NCBI RefSeq assembly: GCF_009765985.1
Contig: NZ_LMUM01000021.1
Coordinates: 99,665-163,664 of the forward strand
DNA from: Acidobacterium sp. S8
GTDB lineage: Bacteria; Acidobacteriota; Terriglobia; Terriglobales; Acidobacteriaceae
DNA: 64,000 nt
Direction: 5' to 3'
Part shown: positions 9,362 to 17,796 of the stretch, piece after piece
How positions within the stretch are numbered: position 1 is the stretch's first letter
How the letters are laid out: each line of letters opens with the position of its first letter
Translations under genes and position numbers: made by a program
Notes under the pieces: model-generated
Told to the model about the DNA's origin: nothing
Database searches by the model: none
What the model saw: the letters and a program-made list of their open reading frames with translations, nothing else

Positions 9362-9838
9362 ATGGAACTACGTTTCGCTGAGGCAGCCGACCTGCCCACT
9401 ATCAAGAATCTGATCAATCAGGCATTTACCGTCGAGCTTTTTTTCAAAGCCGGAGACCGCATCACTTCCGAGGAAGTGCAGGATCTCTTTGAAAAAGGCC
9501 ACTTTATGGTCCTCGAACAGAATGGCGAAATTCAGGGCAGCGTCTATATCGAGCTGAAGGGAGAGCGCGCCTACCTCGGCCTGCTCTCAACCAATCCCAA
9601 CCGCCAGCGCTCCGGCATTGGCACGCGTCTGACCGTAGCCGCCGAGGAATTCGCCCGCGAATCCGGCTGCCGATTCATGGACCTTCGCGTCGTGAACCTG
9701 CGCGAAGAACTCCCCGTCATTTACAAAAAATTTGGCTACGAAATCAGCGGCACAGAAGATCTGAGCGTAGCTATGAGCCAACACTTCACCCGGCCCGCCC
9801 ACTTCATTACCATGTCCAAAGAACTTGGCCACCGCTAA
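9362..9838 (+). CDS. GNAT-family N-acetyltransferase
   Basis: A 158-residue protein with the GNAT fold. It begins MELRFAEAADLPTIKNLINQ, and the acetyl-CoA loop is seen in NPNRQRSGIGTRLT (motif A, Q/RxxGxG/A). The strand MDLRVVNLREELPVIYKKFG is the usual motif B with the FYxKxGF-like ending. The acceptor is unknown; an amino group of a small molecule or protein N-terminus is typical. ATG at 9362 is selected because the domain begins there; the frame continues upstream into the CE15 gene without homology. It lies 44 bases after the CE15 stop and may be co-transcribed. A hairpin at 9859 follows. Confidence 0.87.
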   Translation: MELRFAEAADLPTIKNLINQAFTVELFFKAGDRITSEEVQDLFEKGHFMVLEQNGEIQGSVYIELKGERAYLGLLSTNPNRQRSGIGTRLTVAAEEFARESGCRFMDLRVVNLREELPVIYKKFGYEISGTEDLSVAMSQHFTRPAHFITMSKELGHR

Positions 9839-9858
9839 TTAGAAGAGCAACACAAAGC

Positions 9859-9880
9859 GCGTTTAAGTGCGCTTAAACGC
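9859..9880. terminator. Bidirectional hairpin between convergent genes
   Basis: A 9-bp perfect dyad, GCGTTTAAG and CTTAAACGC around TGCG, fills the 59-bp gap between the GNAT gene and sodC. It lacks a long T-run on either strand, so its efficiency as a terminator is uncertain. Confidence 0.55.
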
Positions 9881-9897
9881 TGAAAAATGCACGCAAA

Positions 9898-10440
9898 TTA
9901 CATCGAAGGCGGCGTAATCACGCCGCAGGCAATACGTGCCCCGGCATTCCCGGCTGGATCGCTCATCATGTCATCCGCCTTTTCGTGCACCACAATCGAA
10001 GTACCGCCGTTGGCAAAAACCGAATTAGGCGCACTCGGATCGAGCGTGATATCCGGAGCAAAGAAGCTCTTCTTCACCATGCCATCCGCACCCGCCGTCA
10101 GGTTCAGGGGAAGATCGCCATTATGATGTCCATCCGGATTCTTGATGCCGTGCTTCTTCCCCGCAGGATTGAAATGCCCGCCCGCCGATTTAAAGTCTGG
10201 CGGATCGCACTTGGCATTCTGGTGAATATGGATAGCGTGTTCTCCGGCAGGCAGATTTACCAATGCCACCTTGATCTCGACACCCGACTTCTTCTGCGAC
10301 AGCAAGGCCGTGCCCGCATCTTTTCCGTCAGCGGTCTTCAGTTCCACTTTTACTTGCTTCGCGGGTTTCTGCGCCATCACCGGCGTAATGCTCCATGCAG
10401 CAGCCGCCGTCAACAAAACCAAACTCGACAGATGTTTCAT
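9898..10440 (-). CDS. sodC: Cu/Zn superoxide dismutase, exported
   Basis: A 180-residue periplasmic or surface enzyme that converts superoxide to hydrogen peroxide and oxygen. The signal peptide is LSSLVLLTAAAAWSITPVMAQ. Copper ligands are in AIHIHQNAKC, the bridging and zinc histidines are in GGHFNPAGKKHG and DGHHNGDLP, and the C-terminal signature GNAGARIACGVI includes the conserved Arg and disulfide Cys. ATG at 10440 is supported by GAGGAGCGAGGG just upstream. The same frame stays open for another 490 bases upstream, but this lacks homology and overlaps the glycosylase gene, so it is not coding. It is convergent with the GNAT gene and divergent from the glycosylase gene. Confidence 0.94.
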   Translation of the reverse strand: MKHLSSLVLLTAAAAWSITPVMAQKPAKQVKVELKTADGKDAGTALLSQKKSGVEIKVALVNLPAGEHAIHIHQNAKCDPPDFKSAGGHFNPAGKKHGIKNPDGHHNGDLPLNLTAGADGMVKKSFFAPDITLDPSAPNSVFANGGTSIVVHEKADDMMSDPAGNAGARIACGVITPPSM

Positions 10441-10560
10441 CCCTCGCTCCTCGTCAACGGGCAGTAAGTACCCGCACGCTTGCAAGAATACTCTATCCCT
10501 GCGAATGAGATGCAACAGTGAATCAGGATAGAACGCGCGGCGAGATATAGTGATACAGCG

Positions 10561-11460
10561 ATGCCCGAACTGCCCGACATTGCCGCCTACATCGGCGCAC
10601 TTGAAACCCGCATCCAGGGCCGCCCCCTGCAACATGTGCGCATCGCAAGTCCTTTTCTGCTGCGCACCGCGAAGCCGCCGGTCAGTGCCGTAGAAGACCA
10701 TGATGTTTCCGAGCTGCGGCGTATTGGCAAACGCATCGCGATCGGATTCGACAACGGCCTCTGGCTCGTTCTTCATCTGATGATTGCCGGACGACTGCAC
10801 TGGAAACCACCAGGAGCGAAGCTTGCAGGCCGCAGTCAACTCGCTGCATTCGATTTTTCCGATGGCTCCCTCGTACTCACAGAAGCCGGCACAAAACACC
10901 GTGCCTCGCTGCATGTCTTTGGCAGCGAACAAGACCTCAGTGCGATCGATCCCGGGGGCATCGATGTTTTTTCAGCCAGCCTTGATTCTTTCCGGGCAGC
11001 ACTTACGGCTGAGAACCGTACGCTCAAACGAGCCCTTACCGATCCACGTATTGTGAGCGGCATCGGCAATGCTTACTCGGATGAGATCCTGCACGCGGCG
11101 CAATTATCACCCATCGCGCTTACGCATAAGCTGCAGCCACAGGAATGGAAAAGACTCTTCACCGCCACGCGCGAGACCCTTCAACTCTGGATCGATCGGC
11201 TGCAATCGGAAGCGAAGAACGGTTTCCTGGAAAAAGTTACGGCATTCCGCAAGGATATGGCCGTACATGGGCGATATGAGCAGCCCTGCCCACGCTGCCG
11301 CGAGAAAATACAGCGCATCCGCTACGCCGACAATGAAACGAACTACTGCCCTCATTGTCAGACCGGCGGAAAGGTACTCGCCGATCGCAGCCTATCCCGG
11401 CTTCTAGGCTCGGATTGGCCGCGCACCCTGGATGAACTCGAGGCTTTGAAAAAACGCTGA
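10561..11460 (+). CDS. Fpg/Nei-family DNA glycosylase
   Basis: A 299-residue base-excision repair enzyme. The N-terminus is MPELPD; after Met removal, Pro is the Schiff-base nucleophile and Glu the general acid. The H2TH region (RTLKRALTDPRIVSGIGNAY) binds DNA, and the C-terminal zinc finger has two Cys pairs (CPRC and CPHC, residues about 242-265) followed by the conserved Arg loop (KVLADRSLSRLL). HLMIAGRLHW replaces the HLGMSG of classical MutM, so this is probably an Fpg-like subfamily member rather than MutM itself. It would excise oxidised purines or pyrimidines. It is divergent from sodC, both being oxidative-damage genes, with 120 bases between the starts. Confidence 0.9.
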   Translation: MPELPDIAAYIGALETRIQGRPLQHVRIASPFLLRTAKPPVSAVEDHDVSELRRIGKRIAIGFDNGLWLVLHLMIAGRLHWKPPGAKLAGRSQLAAFDFSDGSLVLTEAGTKHRASLHVFGSEQDLSAIDPGGIDVFSASLDSFRAALTAENRTLKRALTDPRIVSGIGNAYSDEILHAAQLSPIALTHKLQPQEWKRLFTATRETLQLWIDRLQSEAKNGFLEKVTAFRKDMAVHGRYEQPCPRCREKIQRIRYADNETNYCPHCQTGGKVLADRSLSRLLGSDWPRTLDELEALKKR

Positions 11461-11500
11461 CGAGCAAAAAATACTAGGAGTTTACTTTCAATACGATCCC

Positions 11501-11530
11501 GGCTTCTGCACTTGGAAGAGTGCAGAAGCC
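11501..11530. repeat. Perfect 11-bp inverted repeat downstream of the glycosylase gene
   Basis: GGCTTCTGCAC and GTGCAGAAGCC flank an 8-base spacer, 41 bases after the glycosylase stop. No T-run follows on the plus strand, so it is either a poor terminator or a processed 3' hairpin. Confidence 0.5.
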
Positions 11531-11630
11531 ATGTGACAGCATCCCCGCCTGCGGGAATTGTCGAGCGCGGAAATAGATGTGCGCTCTCATGATTTCCATT
11601 GAGAGATACAAAAAAAGAAGATTGATTGTT

Positions 11631-11706
11631 TGGTGGAGCTAGACGGGATCGAACCGTCGACCTCCTCGTTGCGAACGAGGCGCTCTCCCAGCTGAGCTAT
11701 AGCCCC
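11631..11706 (-). tRNA. tRNA-Ala (anticodon CGC)
   Basis: Read on the minus strand, the 76-nt sequence folds into a full cloverleaf. The acceptor GGGGCTA pairs with TAGCTCC and gives the G3-U70 wobble that marks alanine tRNAs. The D arm is GCTC...GAGC, and the anticodon stem CCTCG/CGAGG carries loop TTCGCAA with anticodon CGC, which reads GCG. The T arm is GACGG TTCGATC CCGTC. The CCA end is encoded. It lies 67 bases downstream of the alanyl-tRNA editing gene on the same strand and could be part of its transcript. Confidence 0.96.
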
Positions 11707-11773
11707 TTTTCAGGCGGGAACCACTTCTCTAATTTTAACAGTGCCTCGCCGATTCGCAAAGCCGCCCACGCAC

Positions 11774-13042
11774 TCATGCGCGAGCAGAGCAGCTTTCCCG
11801 TACAGCGGCTACCAGCGAATCCAGGAGCTCCTTCAATTGCGCGTGGCTGACCTGTCCCTGCGCCAGGTCGGCCGATCCGCCGCCGCGCAATCCTATCGAA
11901 GCGAGCGCGTTCTTCATGACATTTCCTGCGTGGAAATCCAGATCGCCACTACGACCCAGCACGACCATTGCCGGCTCCTTCTGTGTGGAAACAAGCATCG
12001 CCACCGTCTGTGGAACCGACGCTACCAGTCGTGAGGCCAGCAGCTTTACGTACTCCGCATCGCGATCCGCAAATATCCGCCGGACTATCCGCAGATGATC
12101 GACAATCATCTCCTCAACAGCCAGCCGGGAAGCATGGTACGTGGCTAAATCCTCCCGCAGCCGCTGCTGTTCCTTTGCTTTCGCCTTCGTCTCAGCCAGC
12201 AGCCGTTCGATATTTAAGGAAACGTCCGAACGCGAAGCCGAAAGCAGCGCAGCGCTCTTTGAGAGCATGGTGAAATCCTGTCGCGCCGCAGCCACTGCCC
12301 GCAGTCCGCAGACGAACTCCACCCGCACACCGTGCCGCACCCGCTCTATACCACGAATCAGCAGGCCGCCAATCTGTCCCGTCGAGCGCACATGCGTGCC
12401 ACCACATGCGTTCAGATCGCAATCGACAATCTCAATCAGCCGAATCGTTCCTTCGCGCTCTGGCAACTTGCGCAGAGTTCCAGCCGCTAACATTGCCTCA
12501 GCTTCTTCGCGCTCCACTACCCGCGCGATCACCGTCCGGTCTTCGGCAATCAGCTCATTTGCGATGCGTTCTACTCGTTCCAGACTGTGGTGGGCAACAG
12601 CATCCACCGCAAGATCGATGGTCGACGACGCCTCCCCGAGATGGAACGAGACCGTCTGTGCCTGAAGTTCTCGCGCAAACACAGCAGAAAGCAGATGCTG
12701 GCCCGAATGCTGCTGTATATGATCCAGCCTTCGCGGCCACTCGATTTCGCCTGTAACTTCTGTTCCTGCCAGTAACGGCTTCAGCGTCTGATGCCACACC
12801 TCTCCATGCTCGTCTTCATCAACGCTAATGACTGGTACTTCCAGCACCGCGCCGCTCCGCGAGGTCGCCCGCAGAATGCCGACATCGTGAGGCTGGCCAC
12901 CACTCGTCGGATAAAAGGCTGACCGATCAAGAGCCACCTGCCACACAGCCTGCCCATCGACACGTGAAAGCTCGCGAATGTCAGTTACGCGCGCGGAAAA
13001 GCTCTGAAGATATGAATCCAAATAATAAAGACGATCCACCAT
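11774..13042 (-). CDS. Alanyl-tRNA editing protein (AlaX/AlaRS-like, with DHHA1)
   Basis: A 422-residue free-standing trans-editing factor that hydrolyses Ser- or Gly-tRNA(Ala). It lacks the AlaRS catalytic domain but keeps the central beta-barrel (SAFYPTSGGQPHDVG) and the zinc editing site: HSGQH (His112, His116) and CGGTH (Cys213, His217). A helical linker is followed by a DHHA1 domain with GLRGGGSADLAQG at the C-terminus, so it is the long AlaX-II/AlaX-L type. ATG at 13042 is used; a GTG 15 bases upstream is possible. The gene product acts on tRNA-Ala, and a tRNA-Ala gene follows directly on the same strand. Confidence 0.92.
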   Translation of the reverse strand: MVDRLYYLDSYLQSFSARVTDIRELSRVDGQAVWQVALDRSAFYPTSGGQPHDVGILRATSRSGAVLEVPVISVDEDEHGEVWHQTLKPLLAGTEVTGEIEWPRRLDHIQQHSGQHLLSAVFARELQAQTVSFHLGEASSTIDLAVDAVAHHSLERVERIANELIAEDRTVIARVVEREEAEAMLAAGTLRKLPEREGTIRLIEIVDCDLNACGGTHVRSTGQIGGLLIRGIERVRHGVRVEFVCGLRAVAAARQDFTMLSKSAALLSASRSDVSLNIERLLAETKAKAKEQQRLREDLATYHASRLAVEEMIVDHLRIVRRIFADRDAEYVKLLASRLVASVPQTVAMLVSTQKEPAMVVLGRSGDLDFHAGNVMKNALASIGLRGGGSADLAQGQVSHAQLKELLDSLVAAVRESCSARA

Positions 13043-13397
13043 GCTGAAAACAACCACCCGGTGGACCTATTTTAACCAACTCGATTTCCTGTTTCAGCTA
13101 GACTGCGGCATTTCCATTGGAATGAAGCGTCAAGGCCACGCCGCTTGCGCTTCCGCCGCAACCCGGAGAAACGTCAGGTTAGGGCGCTTATGCAGAATTT
13201 TAGGAGATACCGCCGCCCTCGCGGTCACAGCAGCCCATCATCCCATTCATATCAGCAACATAGCCCTCGAAGTCCTCCCACGTACCGCATCTTAAGAACA
13301 GGCATGCAGACACTCTTTCCTAAGACTGCGACTCAAATGCCGAGAGATAAAAATTCTTGCCAACTATTTCCCAAGAATCGCGTTTGTACGAGCAGCC
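13043..13397. other. Intergenic region, no gene seen
   Basis: This 355-bp gap between divergent genes (the AlaX-type gene and a secreted protein) has no supported coding frame, RNA or repeat. It must hold the two promoters, but I cannot place them with confidence. Confidence 0.5.
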
Positions 13398-13949
13398 ATG
13401 CGCCGCATTTTATCCATTACAGTTCTAGGGATCACAGCTTTGCTTCTTCCCGTCTATCTCCACGCACAGGACGACTCGTGGATTCCGCGCAATATGGACG
13501 CCGTCAGTCAACATGCCTCGTTTCGAACAGACTTCACCTTCGATCGCACCATGCTGGCCCTTGCCAACAATTTCATCGAAGACGAAGACACGCGACGGGT
13601 CGTGGCCAACCTGAACGGCATCTCGGTGCATGTCTATAAATTTGCCGGGCCCGGACTTTACAACCCTGCCAGCCTCGAAGCTGTCCGCCAGCAATACCAT
13701 GATCGAGGATGGAAACACCTCGTCACCTCGCAGTCAGCACGCGACCCCTACAACCAGGGCCGCACCGACGTCTTTATCCGCTTCGAACACGCCAATGTCG
13801 AAGGCGCGGTGATCATGCTCGCCAGCCCGACGAACATCAACCTCATCGCGATCAATGGAACTCTCAGCCCGCTCGACCTGCTCCATCTTCGCGGGCACTT
13901 CGGTATTCCACGTTTTTCCGGCGACCACCTGACCGAGCAGAACCCATAA
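13398..13949 (+). CDS. Secreted hypothetical protein (DUF4252-like)
   Basis: A 183-residue exported protein. The signal peptide is residues 1-23 (ILSITVLGITALLLPVYLHAQ). The mature part resembles DUF4252 proteins: an early helix (ALANNFIEDEDTRRVVANLN), the strand GISVHVYKFAG, a helix with VRQQYHDRGWKHLV, a strand DVFIRFEHANVEGAVIML and a final strand NINLIAINGTLSPLDLLHL. The function of that family is unknown. No catalytic residues are apparent. It is 69 bases upstream of a membrane protein in the same orientation. Assignment to DUF4252 is from general pattern only. Confidence 0.75.
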   Translation: MRRILSITVLGITALLLPVYLHAQDDSWIPRNMDAVSQHASFRTDFTFDRTMLALANNFIEDEDTRRVVANLNGISVHVYKFAGPGLYNPASLEAVRQQYHDRGWKHLVTSQSARDPYNQGRTDVFIRFEHANVEGAVIMLASPTNINLIAINGTLSPLDLLHLRGHFGIPRFSGDHLTEQNP

Positions 13950-14018
13950 GGCCGGAATTCACAATCGCAGCCATCTGAATTTCTTTGGCAATGCGCTCCG
14001 GCCCTTCATACTGACTGC

Positions 14019-14792
14019 ATGTCGTCAGATCGAAGAAGCTCTTTTTTAGAAACACCAGGTTTTGGCCTGTTCTTTCTTTTTCAGCTATGGCTGGCTCACG
14101 CCCTTGGCTATCTTGTGCATGAATATGCTCATTCGTTTGTCGCATGGGCGCTTCGATATAAAGCAAATCCGCTGGCACTCGATTATGGGCATCTGAATCT
14201 GGCCAATCTTTTATACCTGAGCGATATCGATGAAAATGTCGACTACGCTCCTATCTTTGCAGCCGGTCGCGGACCGCTCGCATCCTTGATCGCTGTTGCC
14301 GGAGTTCTATTTGGCAACGGTATTTTCTATCTTCTGACTAGACGCATCTACGCCCTCGCTAGAGCGCAGGGCAGGCAAATGCTGGCTCTCTTCATGTTCT
14401 TCTTCTGCATGATGAATGTGGGCAACTTCATCTCTTATGTGCCGGCAAGAACGTTCACGAACCATGCCGACATGGCCACCGTACAGCAAGGTTTGAACAT
14501 CTCTCCATGGTGGATTGCGCTTGTGATGGGCATCCCTTTTTGCGTAGCAGTGGGACACTTCTTCGCAAGACTGCTGCCCGGAGCAGTACGCTTTTTCTTC
14601 CCGGACACAAGACTCGGACAAATTTTTCTGGTTATTTTAAGCTCCTTTATCGTCTTTGGTTTCTTCGGTAGCGCTGGCATCCGCCACTATGGAGAAATCT
14701 CACACTGGATTTCGGCCTTTTCAATCTACGTGCTCTTTCCTTTGACCATCATTCTCTGCTGGCCACGCCATAGTATCCATTCACATGTGTAA
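14019..14792 (+). CDS. Polytopic membrane protein with HExxH motif (putative site-2-type metalloprotease)
   Basis: A 257-residue protein with about six membrane helices. The motif HEYAH (His34, Glu35, His38) lies in the first hydrophobic segment, as in intramembrane zinc proteases of the M50 type. The second M50 zinc motif (NxxPxxxLDG) is not seen; a conserved-looking stretch NVDYAPIFAAGRGP follows instead. Later helices are NGIFYLLTRRIYALA, MLALFMFFFCMMNVGNFISY, WIALVMGIPFCVAVGHFFAR and IFLVILSSFIVFGFFGSAGI. It could be a protease or an M50-like protein that lost activity. GC content looks lower than that of its neighbours. No partner gene is evident. Confidence 0.72.
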   Translation: MSSDRRSSFLETPGFGLFFLFQLWLAHALGYLVHEYAHSFVAWALRYKANPLALDYGHLNLANLLYLSDIDENVDYAPIFAAGRGPLASLIAVAGVLFGNGIFYLLTRRIYALARAQGRQMLALFMFFFCMMNVGNFISYVPARTFTNHADMATVQQGLNISPWWIALVMGIPFCVAVGHFFARLLPGAVRFFFPDTRLGQIFLVILSSFIVFGFFGSAGIRHYGEISHWISAFSIYVLFPLTIILCWPRHSIHSHV

Positions 14793-14837
14793 CGTCTGCA
14801 AAGCGATGCCGCTATCGTTCTGCGCCATAATGAAATT

Positions 14838-15185
14838 ATGTCTTCATCCAGCTCTCGCCGTCCCGATGTGCCTCGCAACCTCAAGCCGTATTTCTTATGC
14901 CTGCTGAAAAAAGGCCTGCGCTGGAACATCACTGACGGCAACGAAGACCTGATGCCCAGATACCTGGCATGGCTCCGCCGCGAAACTGAGGCGCGTCGCA
15001 TCCTCTTTGCAGGCCCGGTTACCGATGACGGCGAGATCATCGGCACCGCTATCCTTGAAGCCGCCGACCTGGAGCAGGCAACGGCTATCGTCGATGCCAA
15101 TCCCGGCGTGGAGACGGGACATTTTCTGGCAGAGGTGCATCCCTGCTTCCTGCCTGGGCTGGATACAGTTCAAGTTCAGTACTAA
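14838..15185 (+). CDS. YCII-related domain protein
   Basis: A 115-residue protein with the YCII ferredoxin-like fold. Features seen are the first strand with LKPYFLCLLKKG, a helix (LMPRYLAWLRRETEARRILFAGPV) and the motif DGEIIGTAILEAADLEQATAIVDANP, followed by the active-site-like region HFLAEVHPCF. YCII proteins are a large family related to YciI dehydrochlorinase-like enzymes and often sit near sigma factors; that context is absent here. It is 45 bases after the membrane protein gene and may be read with it. The function is not known. Confidence 0.8.
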   Translation: MSSSSSRRPDVPRNLKPYFLCLLKKGLRWNITDGNEDLMPRYLAWLRRETEARRILFAGPVTDDGEIIGTAILEAADLEQATAIVDANPGVETGHFLAEVHPCFLPGLDTVQVQY

Positions 15186-15215
15186 GCGCATTCATACTTC
15201 CTCGAAGCGCATGCC

Positions 15216-15944
15216 TTACTGTCCGAGATCTTCAAATCGAATATTCAGGATGGGATAGTCTTTCCAGTCCTTGTAATCGAAGTGCCACCATTCCGTGGGA
15301 TTCACGGTGAAGCCCTGCGCTTCCATCACCTGCCGCAGAAGAGCACGGCGCTCGCGCTCGTCAGGTGTACCGCCGGGATAATCGGCATAGGCACGGTCGG
15401 TCATCTCGTCATATCCGCTCGGCATCTTCACTTCTTTACCGGTCTTCAAGTCATACAACGAGAGATCTACCGCGCATCCACGATTATGTTTTGAACCGTC
15501 AGCCGGATTTGCTACGAAGATTTTTTTATCGTCAGGTGTAGCGTCCCAGAAGATTTTCGTGACATACCACGGGCGGTAGCCGTCGTGAATGATCAGCCCA
15601 TAACCGCGAGGCTTCAGCTCCTGCTGAGTCCGCAACAACGCCTCTGCCGCTGGCCGCTGGAGGAAAGCCCGCGCTTGCGTATATACGGGTGTGCCAAGAA
15701 AGTCATTCGTCGTGGCATAACGAATGTCGAGCTTAATAGTCGGGTCGAGTTTGACCAGTTCCACCAGGTCAGGCTTGCGAAAGTTTCCCTGCTCATGCGG
15801 CGGCTGTGCTTTGAGAGCATCGGCTCGCAGCTCCTGCACAGGGCGCAATGGGGTGATGTGAAAGCTGACTTCCTGCGCGAAGCCGAGTTGAGAAAAAAGA
15901 AGAGAACTGCCGAGGCCAATGCAGAGACGCAGTGAAGATGTCAT
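15216..15944 (-). CDS. VanX/DdpX-like D-Ala-D-Ala dipeptidase (M15D), exported
   Basis: A 242-residue zinc peptidase that cleaves D-Ala-D-Ala dipeptide. The M15 motif SKHNRGCAVD holds zinc ligands His153 and Asp160, and EWWHFDY gives catalytic Glu218 and the third ligand His221. RYATTNDFLGTPVY and IHDGYRPWYV are conserved M15D blocks. A signal peptide (LRLCIGLGSSLLFSQLGFAQ) indicates a periplasmic location, so the likely role is peptidoglycan-fragment recycling; cytosolic VanX of glycopeptide resistance lacks such a signal. No vanHA genes are nearby. It is convergent with the YCII gene; the two stop codons are about 30 bases apart. Confidence 0.9.
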   Translation of the reverse strand: MTSSLRLCIGLGSSLLFSQLGFAQEVSFHITPLRPVQELRADALKAQPPHEQGNFRKPDLVELVKLDPTIKLDIRYATTNDFLGTPVYTQARAFLQRPAAEALLRTQQELKPRGYGLIIHDGYRPWYVTKIFWDATPDDKKIFVANPADGSKHNRGCAVDLSLYDLKTGKEVKMPSGYDEMTDRAYADYPGGTPDERERRALLRQVMEAQGFTVNPTEWWHFDYKDWKDYPILNIRFEDLGQ

Positions 15945-16036
15945 AGATAAATTGTTTACTACATGTCTGTCTGGAATGCTGATGGCGCTCGGCCGCCCAG
16001 TCTGAAAACACGTTTAGTGATATAGCTCTGAATCTC

Positions 16037-16070
16037 TCCGAAAAGTAAAGCGCCCACTCAGAGTGGACGC
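16037..16070 (-). terminator. Probable terminator of the ABM monooxygenase gene
   Basis: On the minus strand, GCGTCCACTC and GAGTGGGCGC pair with one mismatch around a short loop and are followed by TTTACTTTT. It lies about 27 bases after the stop of the ABM gene. Confidence 0.6.
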
Positions 16071-16097
16071 CTCACAGCAAAGTTCGTGGGTTACGAC

Positions 16098-16403
16098 TCA
16101 GGCAGAAGGTGCTTTTGATGCCAAAATTTCCAGCTTTTCAACCTGCGGCGGCGTTGCAAATAATTCTTCTGCCTTGTCAAAGAGTGCTTTCGCAATTTCG
16201 CCACTGAGATGAGCGTTTCTGCCCGCTTCATCGGCAAAGGTGTCGAAAATGCCGAATTTCGCCGGGCCTAATTTCACCGCGTACCACGTTGTCGTCCCCG
16301 TCTCCTGCACAGCCAATGGCTGGGCAGACTTCAGGAATTCCTCAACCTCTTTCTCTTTCCCTGGCTTCGCATTCAGCAATGCAAGCAAAGCAAATCGATC
16401 CAT
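16098..16403 (-). CDS. ABM-domain monooxygenase-like protein
   Basis: A 101-residue protein with the dimeric alpha+beta barrel fold of the antibiotic biosynthesis monooxygenase family. Visible are the first strand FALLALLNAKPGKEKEVEEF, the helix FLKSAQPLAVQE, the strand TTTWYAVKLGPAKFGIFDTF and the helix DEAGRNAHLSGEIAKALFDK. The His in NAHL matches the conserved helix position in YgiN-like quinol monooxygenases. ATG at 16403 is supported by AAAGGGGGA eight bases upstream; ATG at 16433 has no such site. The substrate is unknown. A second ABM protein lies at 28412. Confidence 0.85.
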   Translation of the reverse strand: MDRFALLALLNAKPGKEKEVEEFLKSAQPLAVQETGTTTWYAVKLGPAKFGIFDTFADEAGRNAHLSGEIAKALFDKAEELFATPPQVEKLEILASKAPSA

Positions 16404-16508
16404 CGTGTCCCCCTTTTCGTTGCATACCTTCACTCCATAAGATGACTTTCAGCTGCGGGTTGCGTTGAGAAAACAGTAAAAGCTATTCACAACCCGCAGT
16501 TTCACCGT

Positions 16509-17639
16509 CTAAAGAGCTGCGATTCCGTTAAATCCAGCCGACTTTGGAAGACCGCCAACTTCCCCGACATTGCTGAGTGTGCCATCCGATTGAATCGTAA
16601 AGACACCCACGGCACCTGCTGCCGAGTTCAGTGTGTAGACATATTTTCCGTCGCCGCTCACGGCGATGTCGAGATTACCACTACCTGGAGGATTGCTGCC
16701 CACGACAGTCGATCCGATGGGGACAAGCGCTCCACTTTTGCCGATCGTAAAGCCTGAAATAGTGGCGGACGCTGCATTCGAAACATACACGCGCTTTCCA
16801 TCTGGAGTGATCGCATTCCAGCAGTTGGCCATGCCGAATGTCGGAACGCTCTGGCTGATTGCAGCAATCGTGCCGCCAGATAATACCGCGTACGAGGAGA
16901 TCGCCGATGCATTTGTAGCGCCTGCAGGACCCGTTTCAGAAACGATCAGCTTTCCATCAGGAGCGAAGCTTGCCGCGAATGTTCCGGGACCGGGACTGGG
17001 GTTCACCACAATTGCCGATAGCTTTCCGTTTGGTTGAATGCGAAAAATATCAATGTTGTTCGCCACTCGCTCTGTAACAGCCAGAAACTCGCCATCCGGG
17101 CTGATCGTGATCGACGCTCCGCCGGCACCGGCTGCACTGAGATAAACAGTTGAATCTTCAATCGGCTGCAGGCGTCCGTCATAACCAAGATAGAAGGCCA
17201 CGATGCTTCCGCTGCCGGCTGCGTTCAACACATAGACCAGGTTCTGGTGTTGAGCAACAGCCACCGGCTCGCTTCCACCTGTGGGAGCAGTATCCGCAAG
17301 TAAAAGAAATCCGCGAACCACACGAAAGACTGAAACTGTGCCGCTGCCTGCATTTGCAGCAAAGAGCCATGAATGATCTTCACTCAACGTTAATGAACCT
17401 TGCGATCCAAGAGGATCATTGGTCCCGCCGCTTCCTCTTCCGTGAGTGGCATATCGATGGTTCTCGATAAATTCTCCATAGCCTGTCTGCCTGTATGCAA
17501 TCACTTCGTTTTTTGCTGCGTCATTGGTCATGACAAAGACGGTTTGTGGACCGCTTGCTGGTTCAGCTGCACTTATCATTGGCGTAGCGATACCTGCCCC
17601 GATCACGATCACCATCAGGGCGCGAATAACATTGAACAT
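16509..17639 (-). CDS. Secreted beta-propeller protein (lactonase-like, 7-bladed)
   Basis: A 376-residue exported protein. After the signal peptide (ALMVIVIGAGIATPMISAAE) it has repeated blades of about 45 residues with DG/GK turns such as SPDGEFLAVTERVANNIDIF, APDGKLIVSETGP, TPDGKRVYVSNAASATISGF and SGDGKYVYTLNSAAGAVGVF. This is the pattern of the lactonase/YVTN beta-propeller family. Catalytic residues of 6-phosphogluconolactonase cannot be recognised, so binding or surface function is equally possible. AAAGGAG lies 5 bases before ATG at 17639 and decides the start. A perfect palindrome lies 158 bases upstream. Confidence 0.85.
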   Translation of the reverse strand: MFNVIRALMVIVIGAGIATPMISAAEPASGPQTVFVMTNDAAKNEVIAYRQTGYGEFIENHRYATHGRGSGGTNDPLGSQGSLTLSEDHSWLFAANAGSGTVSVFRVVRGFLLLADTAPTGGSEPVAVAQHQNLVYVLNAAGSGSIVAFYLGYDGRLQPIEDSTVYLSAAGAGGASITISPDGEFLAVTERVANNIDIFRIQPNGKLSAIVVNPSPGPGTFAASFAPDGKLIVSETGPAGATNASAISSYAVLSGGTIAAISQSVPTFGMANCWNAITPDGKRVYVSNAASATISGFTIGKSGALVPIGSTVVGSNPPGSGNLDIAVSGDGKYVYTLNSAAGAVGVFTIQSDGTLSNVGEVGGLPKSAGFNGIAAL

Positions 17640-17796
17640 GGCTGCTCCTTTGTTGAAACGAGTAACTTGCTGCATCGCCGCAACCCATAGATGAGCCACG
17701 GCGCGCATCCGTTAGAACAGGAGTGGCCAGAAAGGTTACATATGTACTGCACTGTGTTCGAGTTTCATCGCTGATGGCTTTGATCGGCTGCAAAGA

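Noticed and set aside
10441..10932. N-terminal extension of sodC
   Set aside because: The frame is open but would overlap the divergent glycosylase; the ribosome site and signal peptide place the start at 10440.
11501..11530. Hairpin after the glycosylase gene considered as intrinsic terminator
   Set aside because: No T-run on the plus strand, so reported only as an inverted repeat.
15216..15944. VanX-like gene considered as glycopeptide resistance
   Set aside because: It has an export signal, and vanH, vanA, vanR and vanS are absent; peptidoglycan recycling is more likely.
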